Assembly (NCBI GenBank): GCA_938041955.1 | Contig: CALISD010000001.1 | Span: 1-64,000 of the forward strand | DNA length: 64,000 bases | Origin: an uncultured Granulosicoccaceae bacterium | GTDB lineage: Bacteria > Pseudomonadota > Gammaproteobacteria > Granulosicoccales > Granulosicoccaceae | Reading direction: 5' to 3' | Shown: positions 44,370 to 53,577 of the stretch, one piece after another | Layout of the letters: each line of letters opens with the position of its first letter | Position numbering within the stretch: position 1 is the stretch's first letter | Notes under the pieces: model-generated | Database searches by the model: none | What the model saw: only the letters and a program-made list of their open reading frames with translations | What the model was told of the DNA's origin: nothing | Translations under genes and position numbers: made by a program

Positions 44370-45269
44370 CTAGTTGGAAGACTGCTTAAAGGCTTCTACC
44401 ATTTCGGTGAAGCCTGTCTGCAAGGGGGTTTGATGTGTCCAGCCGAGTAACGCCTGCGCGCGTGTCGGGTCGCCGATAAAGCAGCTCACACTGGCTTCGC
44501 GTTTTTCTACTTCGTTTAACTCACAATTGTTGTTGCTGGCAGCGACTGCCATTCTTGCCAATTCACCCAGGGTAGTGCCGGTGCCGGTGGCAAAGTGAAT
44601 GGGAGGTAAATCAGATTCACCGTTCATCAAGAGTTCAACGACTTTCGCGACCCCTCTGGATACATCGACTACATGGGTGAAGTCCATGCACGTGCCTGCG
44701 TCATCAACTCGCAGCGGCGTGCCGTCAACTGCAGCTCTGGAGAATGCAGGTATTACACGATCAGAGTAGTCATAGATATCACCATACACATTGGCAAAGC
44801 GTAGAATTGATATATTACCGCCCGCATCCTGAGCGCCGTATACCATCGATTCTCCAGCAGCCTTTGAACGCCCGTAAATATTCAATGGCGTCATCGGAGT
44901 GTCTTCAGAAATGGCTACCTGCGGCTGGTTGCCATATACCTCACGGCTGCTCGCATGAATAACCCAGGGGCGATCAGCGGCTTTTCGTTGCAGTGCGGCG
45001 TCAAGAATGTTGTGTGTACCGGTGACGTTACTGGCCCAGGTGCGCAGTGGATGTTCTTGAGCTTCTGCGACTCTTGATACCGCTGCAAGGTGCACAATGC
45101 CGTGGCTCCCGGCTGTCAGCTGACGAGCAGCCTCAGCGTGGGCAATATCGTGAGTGGTTTGATTAATTTCAATATCTATTTCTACCAGCTCATGACCCAG
45201 GTCTTTGAGCTGCTTGACGAGTTCACGTCCTATCAAACCAGATGAGCCGGTTACTGCGATTTTTGCCAC
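44370..45269 (-). CDS. NAD-dependent epimerase/dehydratase
   Basis: 299 residues, extended SDR, with VTGSSGLIGREL as NAD loop, HASSREVYGN and the YGRSK Tyr-Lys site. It is close in form to UDP-glucose 4-epimerase-like proteins. As it is co-transcribed with UDP-xylose synthase, possible products are UDP-arabinose or a C4-epimer of a uronic sugar, but this is inference. The start has no overlap with the beta-CASP gene upstream (38 bp gap). Confidence 0.82.
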   Translation of the reverse strand: MAKIAVTGSSGLIGRELVKQLKDLGHELVEIDIEINQTTHDIAHAEAARQLTAGSHGIVHLAAVSRVAEAQEHPLRTWASNVTGTHNILDAALQRKAADRPWVIHASSREVYGNQPQVAISEDTPMTPLNIYGRSKAAGESMVYGAQDAGGNISILRFANVYGDIYDYSDRVIPAFSRAAVDGTPLRVDDAGTCMDFTHVVDVSRGVAKVVELLMNGESDLPPIHFATGTGTTLGELARMAVAASNNNCELNEVEKREASVSCFIGDPTRAQALLGWTHQTPLQTGFTEMVEAFKQSSN

Positions 45270-45307
45270 GGATAGAGCCTTGGTTACTTTGTAGGGAAAC
45301 TGCGTTG

Positions 45308-46717
45308 TTACTGGTACTTAGACAAGTCGTTTAAGTCTATTGTCTCGCCCGCTTTCGCTATGTGGGCTGGTGCTGATAGATCGTCTTTCAGTTTCTTGCG
45401 TAAAACCTCCATTGTCTCGGCTTCACCGTGAACTAAAAAGACAGGGGGTCTGGATTTGAAGTTTCCGTACCATTCCATTAACCCTTTTTGGTCTGTATGC
45501 GCTGATAAACCGCCGATGGTATGTATTTTAGCCTTAACTTTGATGTTTTGGCCCCACAGGCGAACTTTTTTTGCACCCTCGACCAGTTTACGCCCCATAG
45601 TGCCGTGTGCCTGGTACCCCGTGACAATCAGGTGACAGTTAGATCGCCAGATATTGTGTTTTATATGGTGCTTGATTCTGCCACCAGTCATCATGCCGCT
45701 GCCGGCAATAATGATGGCACCGCTCTCGATCTGATTGATTTTCATCGAATCTTCAGAGCTCTTTGAATAACTCAGATTCGGTAGGCCAAGCTGCTTGCCT
45801 TTTTCCTTCCAGAATTTTGCCGCTTCGGGGTCGTACAGTTCGTGATGGCGAAGATAAATGTCTGTGGCTTCGATGGCCATAGGACTGTCCAGAAATATTT
45901 GCCATTTGCCCAGATTCCACCGTTCATAGTTGCGCGCGAACATGTAGAGGATGTTCTGTGTTCTGCCGACTGAAAAAGCAGGGATAAGCACATTGCCCGG
46001 TTTCTTTTGAATTTTTTCTACAATGTCGTCAATCTCCTGCCAGGTCTCTTCCCAAGGACGATGCAAGCGGTTGCCGTAAGTGCTTTCCATTAGTACTACG
46101 TCGGCTTCGTCAATCATCGTGAAGTCGCGCAATATAGCAGTGCCCCGGTGACCAAGATCGCCGCTGAACACTACTTTTCGTTTCAGCTCGTTTTCTTGAA
46201 GCCAGATTTCAACTACCGATGAACCGACAATATGGCCGGCATCGGAAAGCTTAATCGTAACGCCGGGAAGGATCTCCTTTTTTTCCCCGTACTCTAAAGT
46301 ACTAAAGAGCTTCAGCGCTTTTTCTGCGTCTTCTCTTTCGTATAGCGGCTCAAGGGGCTTCTTTCCAGTGCGAGCTCGGCGCTTGTTTTGCCACTGCGTG
46401 TTTTTATAGTTCAGGTACGCTGAGTCCTTTAACAAGGTGTCACAAAGGTCAGCGCTTGCTTTGTGTGTAAAGATCGGTCCGTTAAAGCCGGCTTTTATCA
46501 GCAACGGGAGCCTGCCGCTGTGGTCGATATGCGCATGGCTCAGAATGACCGCATCGAGTTTGGCGGGATCAAACGGGAAAGGGTCGCGATTTCTGTTTTC
46601 GTCTTTGCTGCGACCCTGAATAAGTCCACAGTCAAGCAGTACGCTTAAACCGGCAACTTTGATCAGGTGGCATGAGCCCGTCACCTCTTGTGCTGCTCCA
46701 CAGGATTGAATTTCCAA
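45308..46717 (-). CDS. MBL-fold/beta-CASP ribonuclease-like protein
   Basis: 469 residues. The metallo-beta-lactamase motif HAHIDH (residues 61-66), a beta-CASP insert and the C-terminal RMMBL-type domain (GGLSAHTDQKGLMEWYGNF, VHGE) place it with CPSF73/YSH1-like RNases. Such proteins cleave RNA in archaea and eukaryotes; the bacterial versions are mostly uncharacterised, some in stress RNA decay. It is followed by the UXS-related operon on the same strand but probably functions independently. Confidence 0.85.
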   Translation of the reverse strand: MEIQSCGAAQEVTGSCHLIKVAGLSVLLDCGLIQGRSKDENRNRDPFPFDPAKLDAVILSHAHIDHSGRLPLLIKAGFNGPIFTHKASADLCDTLLKDSAYLNYKNTQWQNKRRARTGKKPLEPLYEREDAEKALKLFSTLEYGEKKEILPGVTIKLSDAGHIVGSSVVEIWLQENELKRKVVFSGDLGHRGTAILRDFTMIDEADVVLMESTYGNRLHRPWEETWQEIDDIVEKIQKKPGNVLIPAFSVGRTQNILYMFARNYERWNLGKWQIFLDSPMAIEATDIYLRHHELYDPEAAKFWKEKGKQLGLPNLSYSKSSEDSMKINQIESGAIIIAGSGMMTGGRIKHHIKHNIWRSNCHLIVTGYQAHGTMGRKLVEGAKKVRLWGQNIKVKAKIHTIGGLSAHTDQKGLMEWYGNFKSRPPVFLVHGEAETMEVLRKKLKDDLSAPAHIAKAGETIDLNDLSKYQ

Positions 46718-46807
46718 GGTGTGACTCCAGTTCAGATTATCTAAGGACGAATGATAGCGTTTCCTGATAAGGCAGCATAGCGGCGTCTTACATCAGGGGG
46801 TCCAAGC

Positions 46808-46833
46808 AAAAAAGGCCGGCTTGAAAGCCGGCC
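46808..46833 (-). terminator. Rho-independent terminator for the GlsB-like gene
   Basis: An 8-bp GC-rich stem GGCCGGCT/AGCCGGCC with a TGAA loop (46814-46833) is followed, on the reverse strand, by six T residues. It lies 30 bp after the stop of the small membrane protein gene. Confidence 0.85.
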
Positions 46834-46862
46834 CCGTCGTAAACGTGCGTGATTTCGACGTC

Positions 46863-47129
46863 TTAGCGTCGTTTAAAGATTGCCACTATCAGGGTCAACA
46901 AAATGCATCCACCGGCGGCGGCGGCGGCATTCATTATCAGATGGTTGTCTGTAACGTGGCTTGTCAGGGTGAGGATGAGGCCACCCAGAAAAGCGCCCAG
47001 AAGGCCAAGGCAGAGATTGCCGAACCAGCCGAAGCCGCCACCTTTTAACAGGGGGCCAAGTAATAGACCGAGCAGGATGCCAATGACCGCGTAGATCAGT
47101 AGCGTCAGTAAGGTGACGTCTTCAATCAT
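46863..47129 (-). CDS. GlsB/YeaQ/YmgE-family small membrane protein
   Basis: 88 residues, three hydrophobic helices rich in Gly and Leu (LLIYAVIGILLGLLLGPLL; FGNLCLGLLGAFLGGLIL), and a basic KRR tail. This fits the transglycosylase-associated/GlsB family, small inner-membrane proteins induced by stress in several bacteria. Function is unknown. A good terminator follows, so it is monocistronic. Confidence 0.72.
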   Translation of the reverse strand: MIEDVTLLTLLIYAVIGILLGLLLGPLLKGGGFGWFGNLCLGLLGAFLGGLILTLTSHVTDNHLIMNAAAAAGGCILLTLIVAIFKRR

Positions 47130-47245
47130 CGATTATTCTCCGATGTTTTGTAATTATAAAAGCGATCAGATTGGTGCGGTGCCGATCTGATGAATGAAAG
47201 TGTAGCAGGCTATGCAAAAAGTGCAGATGATCAGTGAGGCTATTT

Positions 47246-48883
47246 TTATTCAGGTAACTCAACTGTCAGGTGTCGGTGTTGGCGCGAAGGAATTGCCTGT
47301 GTCGGATCGCTGCTTTGCTGCGTCTCTTTTGACAGAGCGCTTGAATCAGTAACAGGGAGCTTTATTGGTGGTGCAAGGCGCTGAGTTAGCCAGCGAGGAG
47401 GATGATTGCCGCCGTTTATCTGGCAATCGGCTTCCAGAGATTGATAGATCTCTGCAGGCTCAGACAATCCATTCTCTACCGCGCCTGAATGCAACAGGGC
47501 AAGCAAGCGCGTGTAGGCGATTTTGTGTGTTTGTTGTGTGGTGGCGAACAGCCAGTCAGACAACTGCATGAATCGAGCAAAGGGCTTGTCACCGAGTAGT
47601 ACGGGCAGGGTGGTTTTGAAGCGACCTGAATTCGCAATCAAATCCCAGTAGCGTGCGAATCGTTGCACTCTCTGCATGGTTTGAAAATCGACATCACGAT
47701 TCTTAAGTAACTGGTAGGGCGCGTCATCTGAATAGCACATCTCAAATTCAGCGGTTTGCTTTACTATTGGACTTCCGCGCAATCGTTTAAGAAGCCCCAG
47801 TTGAATTTCGTGTGGGTCTAAAGCGACCAGTTGGTCGAAGCCGGTCGCAAAGCTTTCAATCGATTCACCCGGTAGTCCGAAGATCAGGTCCGCATGTATG
47901 TAAGCCTGTGAGTGCAATCTTAACCAGCGGACATTGCTAAGCGTTGCCTCTATGTTTTGTCGTCGGTTAATGGTCTGTTGGACCGCTTCATTAAAACTTT
48001 GAATGCCAATTTCAAATTGCAGTGACCCTGCAGGGAATTCTCCGATAAGGTTCTTTAATGCTTCCGGCAACTTGTCTGGTATCACTTCAAAATGAAGAAA
48101 TAGATTGTTGTCTTTTTCTAATAAGGCCAGGAAAAATTTCAGAATCCTGGTGCAGTTAGATATCTTAAGATTGAACGTCCGATCAACGAATTTAAATTGC
48201 CGTGCGCCACGTTGGTAGAGTGTTGTTAACTCGTCTAAAAAGCTATCGAGTTCGAATGGCCATGCAGTTTTATCTAGCGCAGACAGGCAGAACTCGCATT
48301 TGAATGGGCATCCACGGGATGCCTCTACGTATATCACGCGGTGGCTAATGTCTTCGTTATTATAAAACGGGTAAGGTGATCGTAGTGCGTCAACATTGGG
48401 GTTTTGCGCGTTAAAGACTTTGGGTTGCGTTGTATTGTGTTGCAGTAGTTGTTGGCATATTGTTGCGAATGCAAAGTCCGCTTGACCGGTAATCAGGTGG
48501 TCACACTGGGTATAAATAGCGATGTCATGATATTCATAGCTTACTTCCGGACCGCCGATAACAATTTTTATATCGGGCTTGAGCTTTCGTATTAATGCCA
48601 CCAGATCAGTGGTTTCTTTGATGTTCCAGATGTAAACGCCAAAGCCAATAATTAGCGGGTTGATAGCAAGTAGCTTTTCAGCAATATCGTTCGTACGTTG
48701 GTTGATGGTGAATTCAACCAGGCGTGTGCTGTTTTGCAGTGGCCCCATATTGGCCATCAGGTATCGCAAGCCCAGTGAAGCGTGAATATATCGTGCGTTC
48801 AGAGAGCACAATACAATCGCACCCTCTTGTGAAAATCCTGATGTTACTGGTTGATGAAAAGTGACTGGCGATGTGGTTGTCAT
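47246..48883 (-). CDS. B12-binding domain radical SAM protein (DUF4080-like)
   Basis: 545 residues. An N-terminal cobalamin-binding-like fold (IVLCSLNARYIHASLGLRYL, then GFGVYIWN and IGGPEVSYEY) precedes a radical SAM core with CPFKCEFC. A C-terminal domain of about 130 residues, close to DUF4080, follows. Members are probably methyltransferases or oxidoreductases of unknown substrate. Its start codon is 16 bases from a perfect 24-bp dyad, suggesting tight control. The cobST genes lie in the same window, though 12 kb away. Confidence 0.82.
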   Translation of the reverse strand: MTTTSPVTFHQPVTSGFSQEGAIVLCSLNARYIHASLGLRYLMANMGPLQNSTRLVEFTINQRTNDIAEKLLAINPLIIGFGVYIWNIKETTDLVALIRKLKPDIKIVIGGPEVSYEYHDIAIYTQCDHLITGQADFAFATICQQLLQHNTTQPKVFNAQNPNVDALRSPYPFYNNEDISHRVIYVEASRGCPFKCEFCLSALDKTAWPFELDSFLDELTTLYQRGARQFKFVDRTFNLKISNCTRILKFFLALLEKDNNLFLHFEVIPDKLPEALKNLIGEFPAGSLQFEIGIQSFNEAVQQTINRRQNIEATLSNVRWLRLHSQAYIHADLIFGLPGESIESFATGFDQLVALDPHEIQLGLLKRLRGSPIVKQTAEFEMCYSDDAPYQLLKNRDVDFQTMQRVQRFARYWDLIANSGRFKTTLPVLLGDKPFARFMQLSDWLFATTQQTHKIAYTRLLALLHSGAVENGLSEPAEIYQSLEADCQINGGNHPPRWLTQRLAPPIKLPVTDSSALSKETQQSSDPTQAIPSRQHRHLTVELPE

Positions 48884-48898
48884 ATATAGGTCATTTTC

Positions 48899-48922
48899 TG
48901 ATCAGACCAACCGGTCTGATCA
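48899..48922. promoter_or_regulatory. Perfect 10-bp inverted repeat, probable operator
   Basis: TGATCAGACC and GGTCTGATCA flank a 4-base AACC spacer, 15 bases upstream of the B12-radical SAM start. The symmetry and AGACC/GGTCT half-sites look like a TetR-type operator. There is no T-tract on either strand, which argues against a terminator for the upstream aminotransferase gene. Confidence 0.6.
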
Positions 48923-48998
48923 ATCGATTTTGGACAACTCATGGTTGACAACGCAGGGAGGTGGTTGAGGGAGTGTGAGTGTGCACCTTAATCTTGCG

Positions 48999-49865
48999 TT
49001 AGGATTTCTCGCTAAACGCCCAGTCCCAGTAGAGTTCTCTGCACATTTTTGCCACTGGACCAGGCTGCAGCTTTCTGTCTTCAAGTTGAGTGACGGGCGT
49101 GATTTTAGAAATGTTGCCGGTGGCGAAGATTTCGTCCGCTGATCCAAAGTCTTCTACTGATAGAGTGGTCTCGTGTACTGCACGGCCTTCTTTTGAAAGT
49201 AACGAAGAGATTCTTTTGCGCGTGATGCCATTTAGAAAAGTGCCGTTAGGGACTGGAGTGAAAATCTCTCCGTCTTTCACCATCATAATGTTTGAAGTGG
49301 CGGTTTCTGCAACGTTACCGATCGAGTCACATACGATCGCGTTTTTAAAGCCTTTGTCGCTGGCTTCACGCAGCATTCTTGCGTTGTGCGGATACAGGCA
49401 GGCAGCTTTAGCGTTCACCAGTGCCATCGCGAGGGTTGGCCTGCAATAGCTGGTGGTGGTTAACGTCATACTGGCGTCCGGGGTGGGCATCGGCACATCT
49501 TCAAGGCACATGCAGAACTCTGTTGAATCAGGGTCTCCCGCGACAACCATCGGGCCCGAATCCCGTGACCAGTACATCGGTCTGATATAGACAGCGGCGT
49601 CAGCTGGGAGGTTGCTGAGCCCTTCCATCGCAATGGCGACCATGGCCTCAGTGCTGATAGTCGGCTTCAATCCCATTGCCAGCGCAGACTGGTTGGCGCG
49701 TTCGCAATGAGCGGCGAGATCAGGTGCGACCCCTTCGAATTTTCGTGCGCCGTCAAATACCAGTGTGCCCAGCCAGGTGGCGTGATCCGCTGCTCCAAGA
49801 ATAGGGGTGTTTCCTCGTTCCCACTTATTATTGAAGTAGGTCCAAACGGTTTTACCAACGGCCAT
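48999..49865 (-). CDS. Class IV (branched-chain type) aminotransferase
   Basis: 288 residues with the fold-type IV PLP features: Lys153 in VNAKAACLYPHN, the phosphate-binding loop near GTFLNGITRKRI and E in NVAETATSNIMMVKDGEIFTP (in part). It resembles IlvE and D-amino acid transaminase relatives. The ORF extends to 49955 but ATG 49865 (MAVGKTVW) gives the family N-terminus. It diverges from preT across 174 bp that contain a RutR-like box. It may take part in nitrogen metabolism of the pyrimidine cluster, for example at beta-alanine, but branched-chain amino acids are the default. Confidence 0.82.
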   Translation of the reverse strand: MAVGKTVWTYFNNKWERGNTPILGAADHATWLGTLVFDGARKFEGVAPDLAAHCERANQSALAMGLKPTISTEAMVAIAMEGLSNLPADAAVYIRPMYWSRDSGPMVVAGDPDSTEFCMCLEDVPMPTPDASMTLTTTSYCRPTLAMALVNAKAACLYPHNARMLREASDKGFKNAIVCDSIGNVAETATSNIMMVKDGEIFTPVPNGTFLNGITRKRISSLLSKEGRAVHETTLSVEDFGSADEIFATGNISKITPVTQLEDRKLQPGPVAKMCRELYWDWAFSEKS

Positions 49866-49983
49866 ATCTTTATCCGAAACGAAAAAGTGCAAATAAGCTG
49901 GCCAGTGTAGCAGCCCTAATTGAAACGAAAAATAGCGAGTGTACTCAGGATGCAATTAAAAACTGAAGGTCAGTAATTAAAAT

Positions 49984-49999
49984 TTGACCAATTGGTAAA
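49984..49999. promoter_or_regulatory. RutR-like operator overlapping the preT promoter
   Basis: TTGACCA-AT-TGGTAAA matches the E. coli RutR box TTGACCAnnTGGTCAA at 13 of 14 defined positions. It lies 41 bases before the preT ATG. Its TTGACC can serve as a -35 element, with TTAGAT 17 bases beyond. A RutR-like gene lies at 52711, so repression relieved by uracil or thymine is the natural model. Confidence 0.7.
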
Positions 50000-50039
50000 A
50001 TAATGGTTAGATTATTGACAAGAGAAACGAGGAAATAAC

Positions 50040-51350
50040 ATGGCTCAGAATTCTGCTCTGTTTTCAGAGTTGATGTCTGATCTTCATCCACCGCTCAGCG
50101 GTCATGAGGCGGGTGTCGAATCAGATCGATGTTACTTTTGCTATGACGCACCCTGTGTCACTGCCTGTCCTACCGGCATAGATGTGCCGCTCTTTATTCG
50201 TCAAATCCAGACAAATAACTCAGCCGGCGCTGCCAAAACGATATTTGATGAGAACATCCTTGGCGGAATGTGCGCGCGAGTCTGTCCCACTGAAACTCTT
50301 TGCGAGCAGGCTTGTGTGCGAAATTCAGCAGAACACCAACCGGTGAAAATCGGTGCGCTGCAGAGGTTTGCGACAGACACATTGATGAGCGCTGGCACTC
50401 ACCCTTACCAGCGCGCTACTGTGTCAGGCAAAAAGGTTGTGGTGGTGGGGGCTGGCCCGGCGGGGCTGGCTTGTGCTCATCGTCTGGCGATGCACGGCCA
50501 CAAGGTTGATATTCTGGATGCCAACCCAAAACCCGGGGGCTTAAATGAATACGGTATCGCCTCTTATAAAACACCTGATAATTTTGCCCAGCGAGAAGTG
50601 GATTTCATTCTTGATATTGGTGGCATCGAGATTAAAAACGAAATCCAGCTGGGCCGGCAGGTGCAGCTAGGTGATCTTTTAGAGCAGTACGATGCGGTGT
50701 TTATTGGTGTGGGTCTGAAGGAGGCAAATCAGATTTCGCTCGAGGGAGCATCGCTTGATGGAGTTGAAGACGCAGTGAACTTCATAGCGAAGCTCCGACA
50801 AACTGAAGATTATTCGGCGCTTGATATCGGCCGCCGAGTGGTGGTGATCGGTGGTGGGATGACGGCAATTGATGCCGCGGTGCAGGCAAAGTTACTCGGT
50901 GCAGCCGATGTCACGTTAGTGTATCGCCGTGATAAAGAAAGTATGAACGCAAGCGTGTTTGAACAGGATCTCGCGCAGACTAATGGTGTGAAAATAATTC
51001 ATCACGCGGCCCCGGTGAGATTCATTGGTGAGCAAAGTAACCTTACTGAAGTGGAATTTGAGTACACGCAACAAGTGAATGGCAAGCTGCAAGGTACAGG
51101 TGAGACGTTTACTTTGCAGGCGGATCACGCATTCAATGCGATCGGGCAGGTGTTACAGGCGGGAGTAGTAGACGCAGATGTAGTCGCCTTGGAAAACAAC
51201 CGTATTGCGGTCAATGAAGAGCGTCAAACCAGTCATCAGAATATTTGGGCTGGAGGTGATTGTATAGCGGGTGGTGATGACTTAACCGTATCAGCGGTGC
51301 AAGACGGAAAGCTTGCCGCTGAATCTATAAACCGATACCTGTCTTCGTAA
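50040..51350 (+). CDS. preT: NAD-dependent dihydropyrimidine dehydrogenase, PreT subunit
   Basis: 436 residues. An N-terminal Fe-S domain (Cys31, Cys34, Cys39, Cys43 and further Cys to about 92) is followed by FAD site VVVVGAGPAGLACAHRL and NADH site VVVIGGGMTAIDAA. With PreA it reduces uracil and thymine to the 5,6-dihydro forms with NADH. It precedes preA by 24 bp in the same operon. It corresponds to the N-terminal half of mammalian DPD. Confidence 0.93.
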   Translation: MAQNSALFSELMSDLHPPLSGHEAGVESDRCYFCYDAPCVTACPTGIDVPLFIRQIQTNNSAGAAKTIFDENILGGMCARVCPTETLCEQACVRNSAEHQPVKIGALQRFATDTLMSAGTHPYQRATVSGKKVVVVGAGPAGLACAHRLAMHGHKVDILDANPKPGGLNEYGIASYKTPDNFAQREVDFILDIGGIEIKNEIQLGRQVQLGDLLEQYDAVFIGVGLKEANQISLEGASLDGVEDAVNFIAKLRQTEDYSALDIGRRVVVIGGGMTAIDAAVQAKLLGAADVTLVYRRDKESMNASVFEQDLAQTNGVKIIHHAAPVRFIGEQSNLTEVEFEYTQQVNGKLQGTGETFTLQADHAFNAIGQVLQAGVVDADVVALENNRIAVNEERQTSHQNIWAGGDCIAGGDDLTVSAVQDGKLAAESINRYLSS

Positions 51351-51374
51351 TACTAATCGATTGAAGGAACACAC

Positions 51375-52679
51375 ATGGCTGATCTCAATAGTAGTTTCGC
51401 AGGCATAAAATCACCCAATCCATTTTGGCTCGCGTCAGCCCCACCGACAGATAAGGCTTATAACGTTGTGCGTGCTTTTGAAGCCGGCTGGGGAGGAGTG
51501 GTTTGGAAAACGCTCGGTGAAGATCCCAACATCGTTAACGTTAACGGGCCGCGCTACGGCGCTGTATATTCTGCAGATCGACGCTTGATGGGTTTGAATA
51601 ATATTGAGTTGATCACAGACCGGCCGTTGCAAATAAACCTTGATGAAATAAAACAGGTAAAGCGTGATTGGCCGGATCGCGCCATGGTTGTGTCGTTGAT
51701 GGTGCCGTGTGAGGAGAAGAACTGGAAAGATATTCTCAAGAAAGTTGAAGACACAGGGGCTGATGGTGTGGAGTTAAATTTCGGTTGTCCACACGGCATG
51801 TCCGAGCGTGGTATGGGGGCATCCGTCGGGCAGGTGCCTGAGTACATAGAAATGGTCACGCGTTGGTGCAAGGAGGTCAGCTCAATGCCTGTGATAGTGA
51901 AGCTCACCCCCAACATTACTGATATCAGATATCCAGCGCGTGCGGCACTTGCCGGTGGTGCAGATGCAGTCTCATTGATTAATACGGTCAGTTCTATTGT
52001 AAGTGTCAATCTCGATACCATGTCGCCCGAACCCTCTATTGATGGCAAGGGATCACATGGTGGTTATTGTGGTCCTGCAGTAAAACCAATTGCACTCAAT
52101 ATGGTGGCTGAAATTGCCCGCGACGCCGACACAAAAAATCTGCCTATATCCGGGATAGGAGGGATTACCACCTGGCGTGATGCAGCGGAGTTTATGGCTC
52201 TGGGTGCAGGCAATGTGCAGGTGTGTACGGCAGCAATGACCTACGGATTTAGAGTGGTAGAAGAAATGATTACCGGTTTAAATGCATGGATGGATGAAAA
52301 AGGCCATGCCAACATCGATAGCATTGTTGGAAAGGCGACCCCCAACGTCACTGACTGGCAGTATTTAAATTTGAATTATGTCACGAAGGCCCGAATTGAT
52401 CAGGACGCTTGTATTAAGTGTGGTCGTTGCCATGTGGTATGCGAAGACACTTCACATCAGGCGATAACTCATACGGTAAATGGTGAGCGCCATTATGAAG
52501 TAATTGATGAAGAGTGTGTTGGTTGCAACCTGTGCGTCAGTGTATGTCCGGTGCAAGATTGCATCACAATGGAAGAGATAGCCAGTGGGATGGATGTCAG
52601 AACGAATACTCCGGTTAACCGGGAATATGCAAACTGGACTACTCACCCTAATAATCCTATGGCAAAAGACAAAGCTTGA
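51375..52679 (+). CDS. preA: NAD-dependent dihydropyrimidine dehydrogenase, PreA subunit
   Basis: 434 residues. A dihydroorotate-dehydrogenase-like FMN barrel has the active-site loop NFGCPHGMSERGMGA (about 133-147), with catalytic Cys. Two C-terminal [4Fe-4S] motifs follow (CIKCGRCHVVC near 345 and CVGCNLCVSVC near 380). It carries the pyrimidine site of the PreTA enzyme. The gene has a GAAGGAAC ribosome site before ATG 51375. It ends the preTA operon. Confidence 0.95.
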   Translation: MADLNSSFAGIKSPNPFWLASAPPTDKAYNVVRAFEAGWGGVVWKTLGEDPNIVNVNGPRYGAVYSADRRLMGLNNIELITDRPLQINLDEIKQVKRDWPDRAMVVSLMVPCEEKNWKDILKKVEDTGADGVELNFGCPHGMSERGMGASVGQVPEYIEMVTRWCKEVSSMPVIVKLTPNITDIRYPARAALAGGADAVSLINTVSSIVSVNLDTMSPEPSIDGKGSHGGYCGPAVKPIALNMVAEIARDADTKNLPISGIGGITTWRDAAEFMALGAGNVQVCTAAMTYGFRVVEEMITGLNAWMDEKGHANIDSIVGKATPNVTDWQYLNLNYVTKARIDQDACIKCGRCHVVCEDTSHQAITHTVNGERHYEVIDEECVGCNLCVSVCPVQDCITMEEIASGMDVRTNTPVNREYANWTTHPNNPMAKDKA

Positions 52680-52710
52680 ACAGCGTGCAGCGGGCAAATT
52701 TTAAGAGTCC

Positions 52711-53343
52711 TCAACGAGGCAGTAGACCGTTAAGTAGCAGGGTTTTTAGTGTGCGCTCCGCGTCATCAAATAATGCGTCCGGGTTGTCAGCGAGAATCTC
52801 GGTTTGTGTACTAAAGTCAGCGTAATGTTGGGTGGAAGCCCATATAAAAAATAGCAAATGAAGAGGAGATACATTGACTAACTTTCCCTGATCAATCCAG
52901 TGTTGAATGATTGAGCATTTTTCATTGACCATTTGTTTGAGGTCAGTCTCCAGGTATTCGTGAATCATCGGAGCGCCTTGCAAAATTTCATTGGCGAATA
53001 GTTTTGATGCTTCTGGTTGAGCTTTTGAGAGTGCCAGTTTGGTTTGAACATAAGACCATATTTCGGTCGCTGGATCGCCTTCGGGGTTGAGCTCTGTAAG
53101 CGGTGTAAGCCACTTCGTCAGTGTTTCTTCAAGCACGGCGACGTAGATGTCGTTTTTACTTTTGTAGTAATACAAAATATTGGCTTTTGACATGTCGGCA
53201 CTTTCGCTTATTTGTGCGATGGTGCTTCCACGATAGCCATAGCGTGCGAATATATCCAGAGCGGCTTTGAGGATTCGCTGCCGGTTAAGTTTTTGTATGC
53301 GACTGGTTTTTTCACCGGTGGAGATTGATTGGGTTTTACTCAT
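52711..53343 (-). CDS. rutR: TetR-family regulator, RutR-like
   Basis: 210 residues. The N-terminal helix-turn-helix (about 28-70, GSTIAQISESADMSKANILYYY) is followed by a ligand domain that shares KLALSKAQPEASKLFANEILQGAP and FFIWASTQHYADF with E. coli RutR (quoted in part). RutR senses uracil and thymine and represses or activates pyrimidine genes. A matching box lies before preT; none is clear before its own gene or the hydrolase operon. It is convergent with preA across 31 bp. Confidence 0.85.
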   Translation of the reverse strand: MSKTQSISTGEKTSRIQKLNRQRILKAALDIFARYGYRGSTIAQISESADMSKANILYYYKSKNDIYVAVLEETLTKWLTPLTELNPEGDPATEIWSYVQTKLALSKAQPEASKLFANEILQGAPMIHEYLETDLKQMVNEKCSIIQHWIDQGKLVNVSPLHLLFFIWASTQHYADFSTQTEILADNPDALFDDAERTLKTLLLNGLLPR

Positions 53344-53428
53344 AAGCGAACCATAGGTAATGACCCTTGAGACAACTGTTCAACGGTAATAAAAATATGT
53401 TAATTTGATCGTAACTATTCAGGGTACA

Positions 53429-53508
53429 CCTGTCGTATTCATGGGCGTTGTCGTTCGTGCTCAAATACCCATGTATGTTGCGTGCGAACTCCCTATGAGC
53501 ACGACAGG
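53429..53508. repeat. Imperfect long inverted repeat
   Basis: CCTGTCGTATTCATGGG (53429-53445) and the reverse complement of 53491-53508 (CCTGTCGTGCTCATAGGG) share the same ends and most of their length. The 45-base interior also has short symmetric parts. The element lies in the 366-bp divergent gap between the rutR-like and hydrolase genes. It could form a long stem in RNA or be a remnant of a small mobile repeat. Confidence 0.5.
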
Positions 53509-53577
53509 CCTACGCTGAAAAGCTACAAAAGCAGCTGAAAAATTGAATGTAGTTCCTTTCCGGCTGAGTAGTTACGT

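Noticed and set aside
48920..49147. 75-codon frame overlapping the aminotransferase 3' end
   Set aside because: Shadow in another frame of a well-supported gene.
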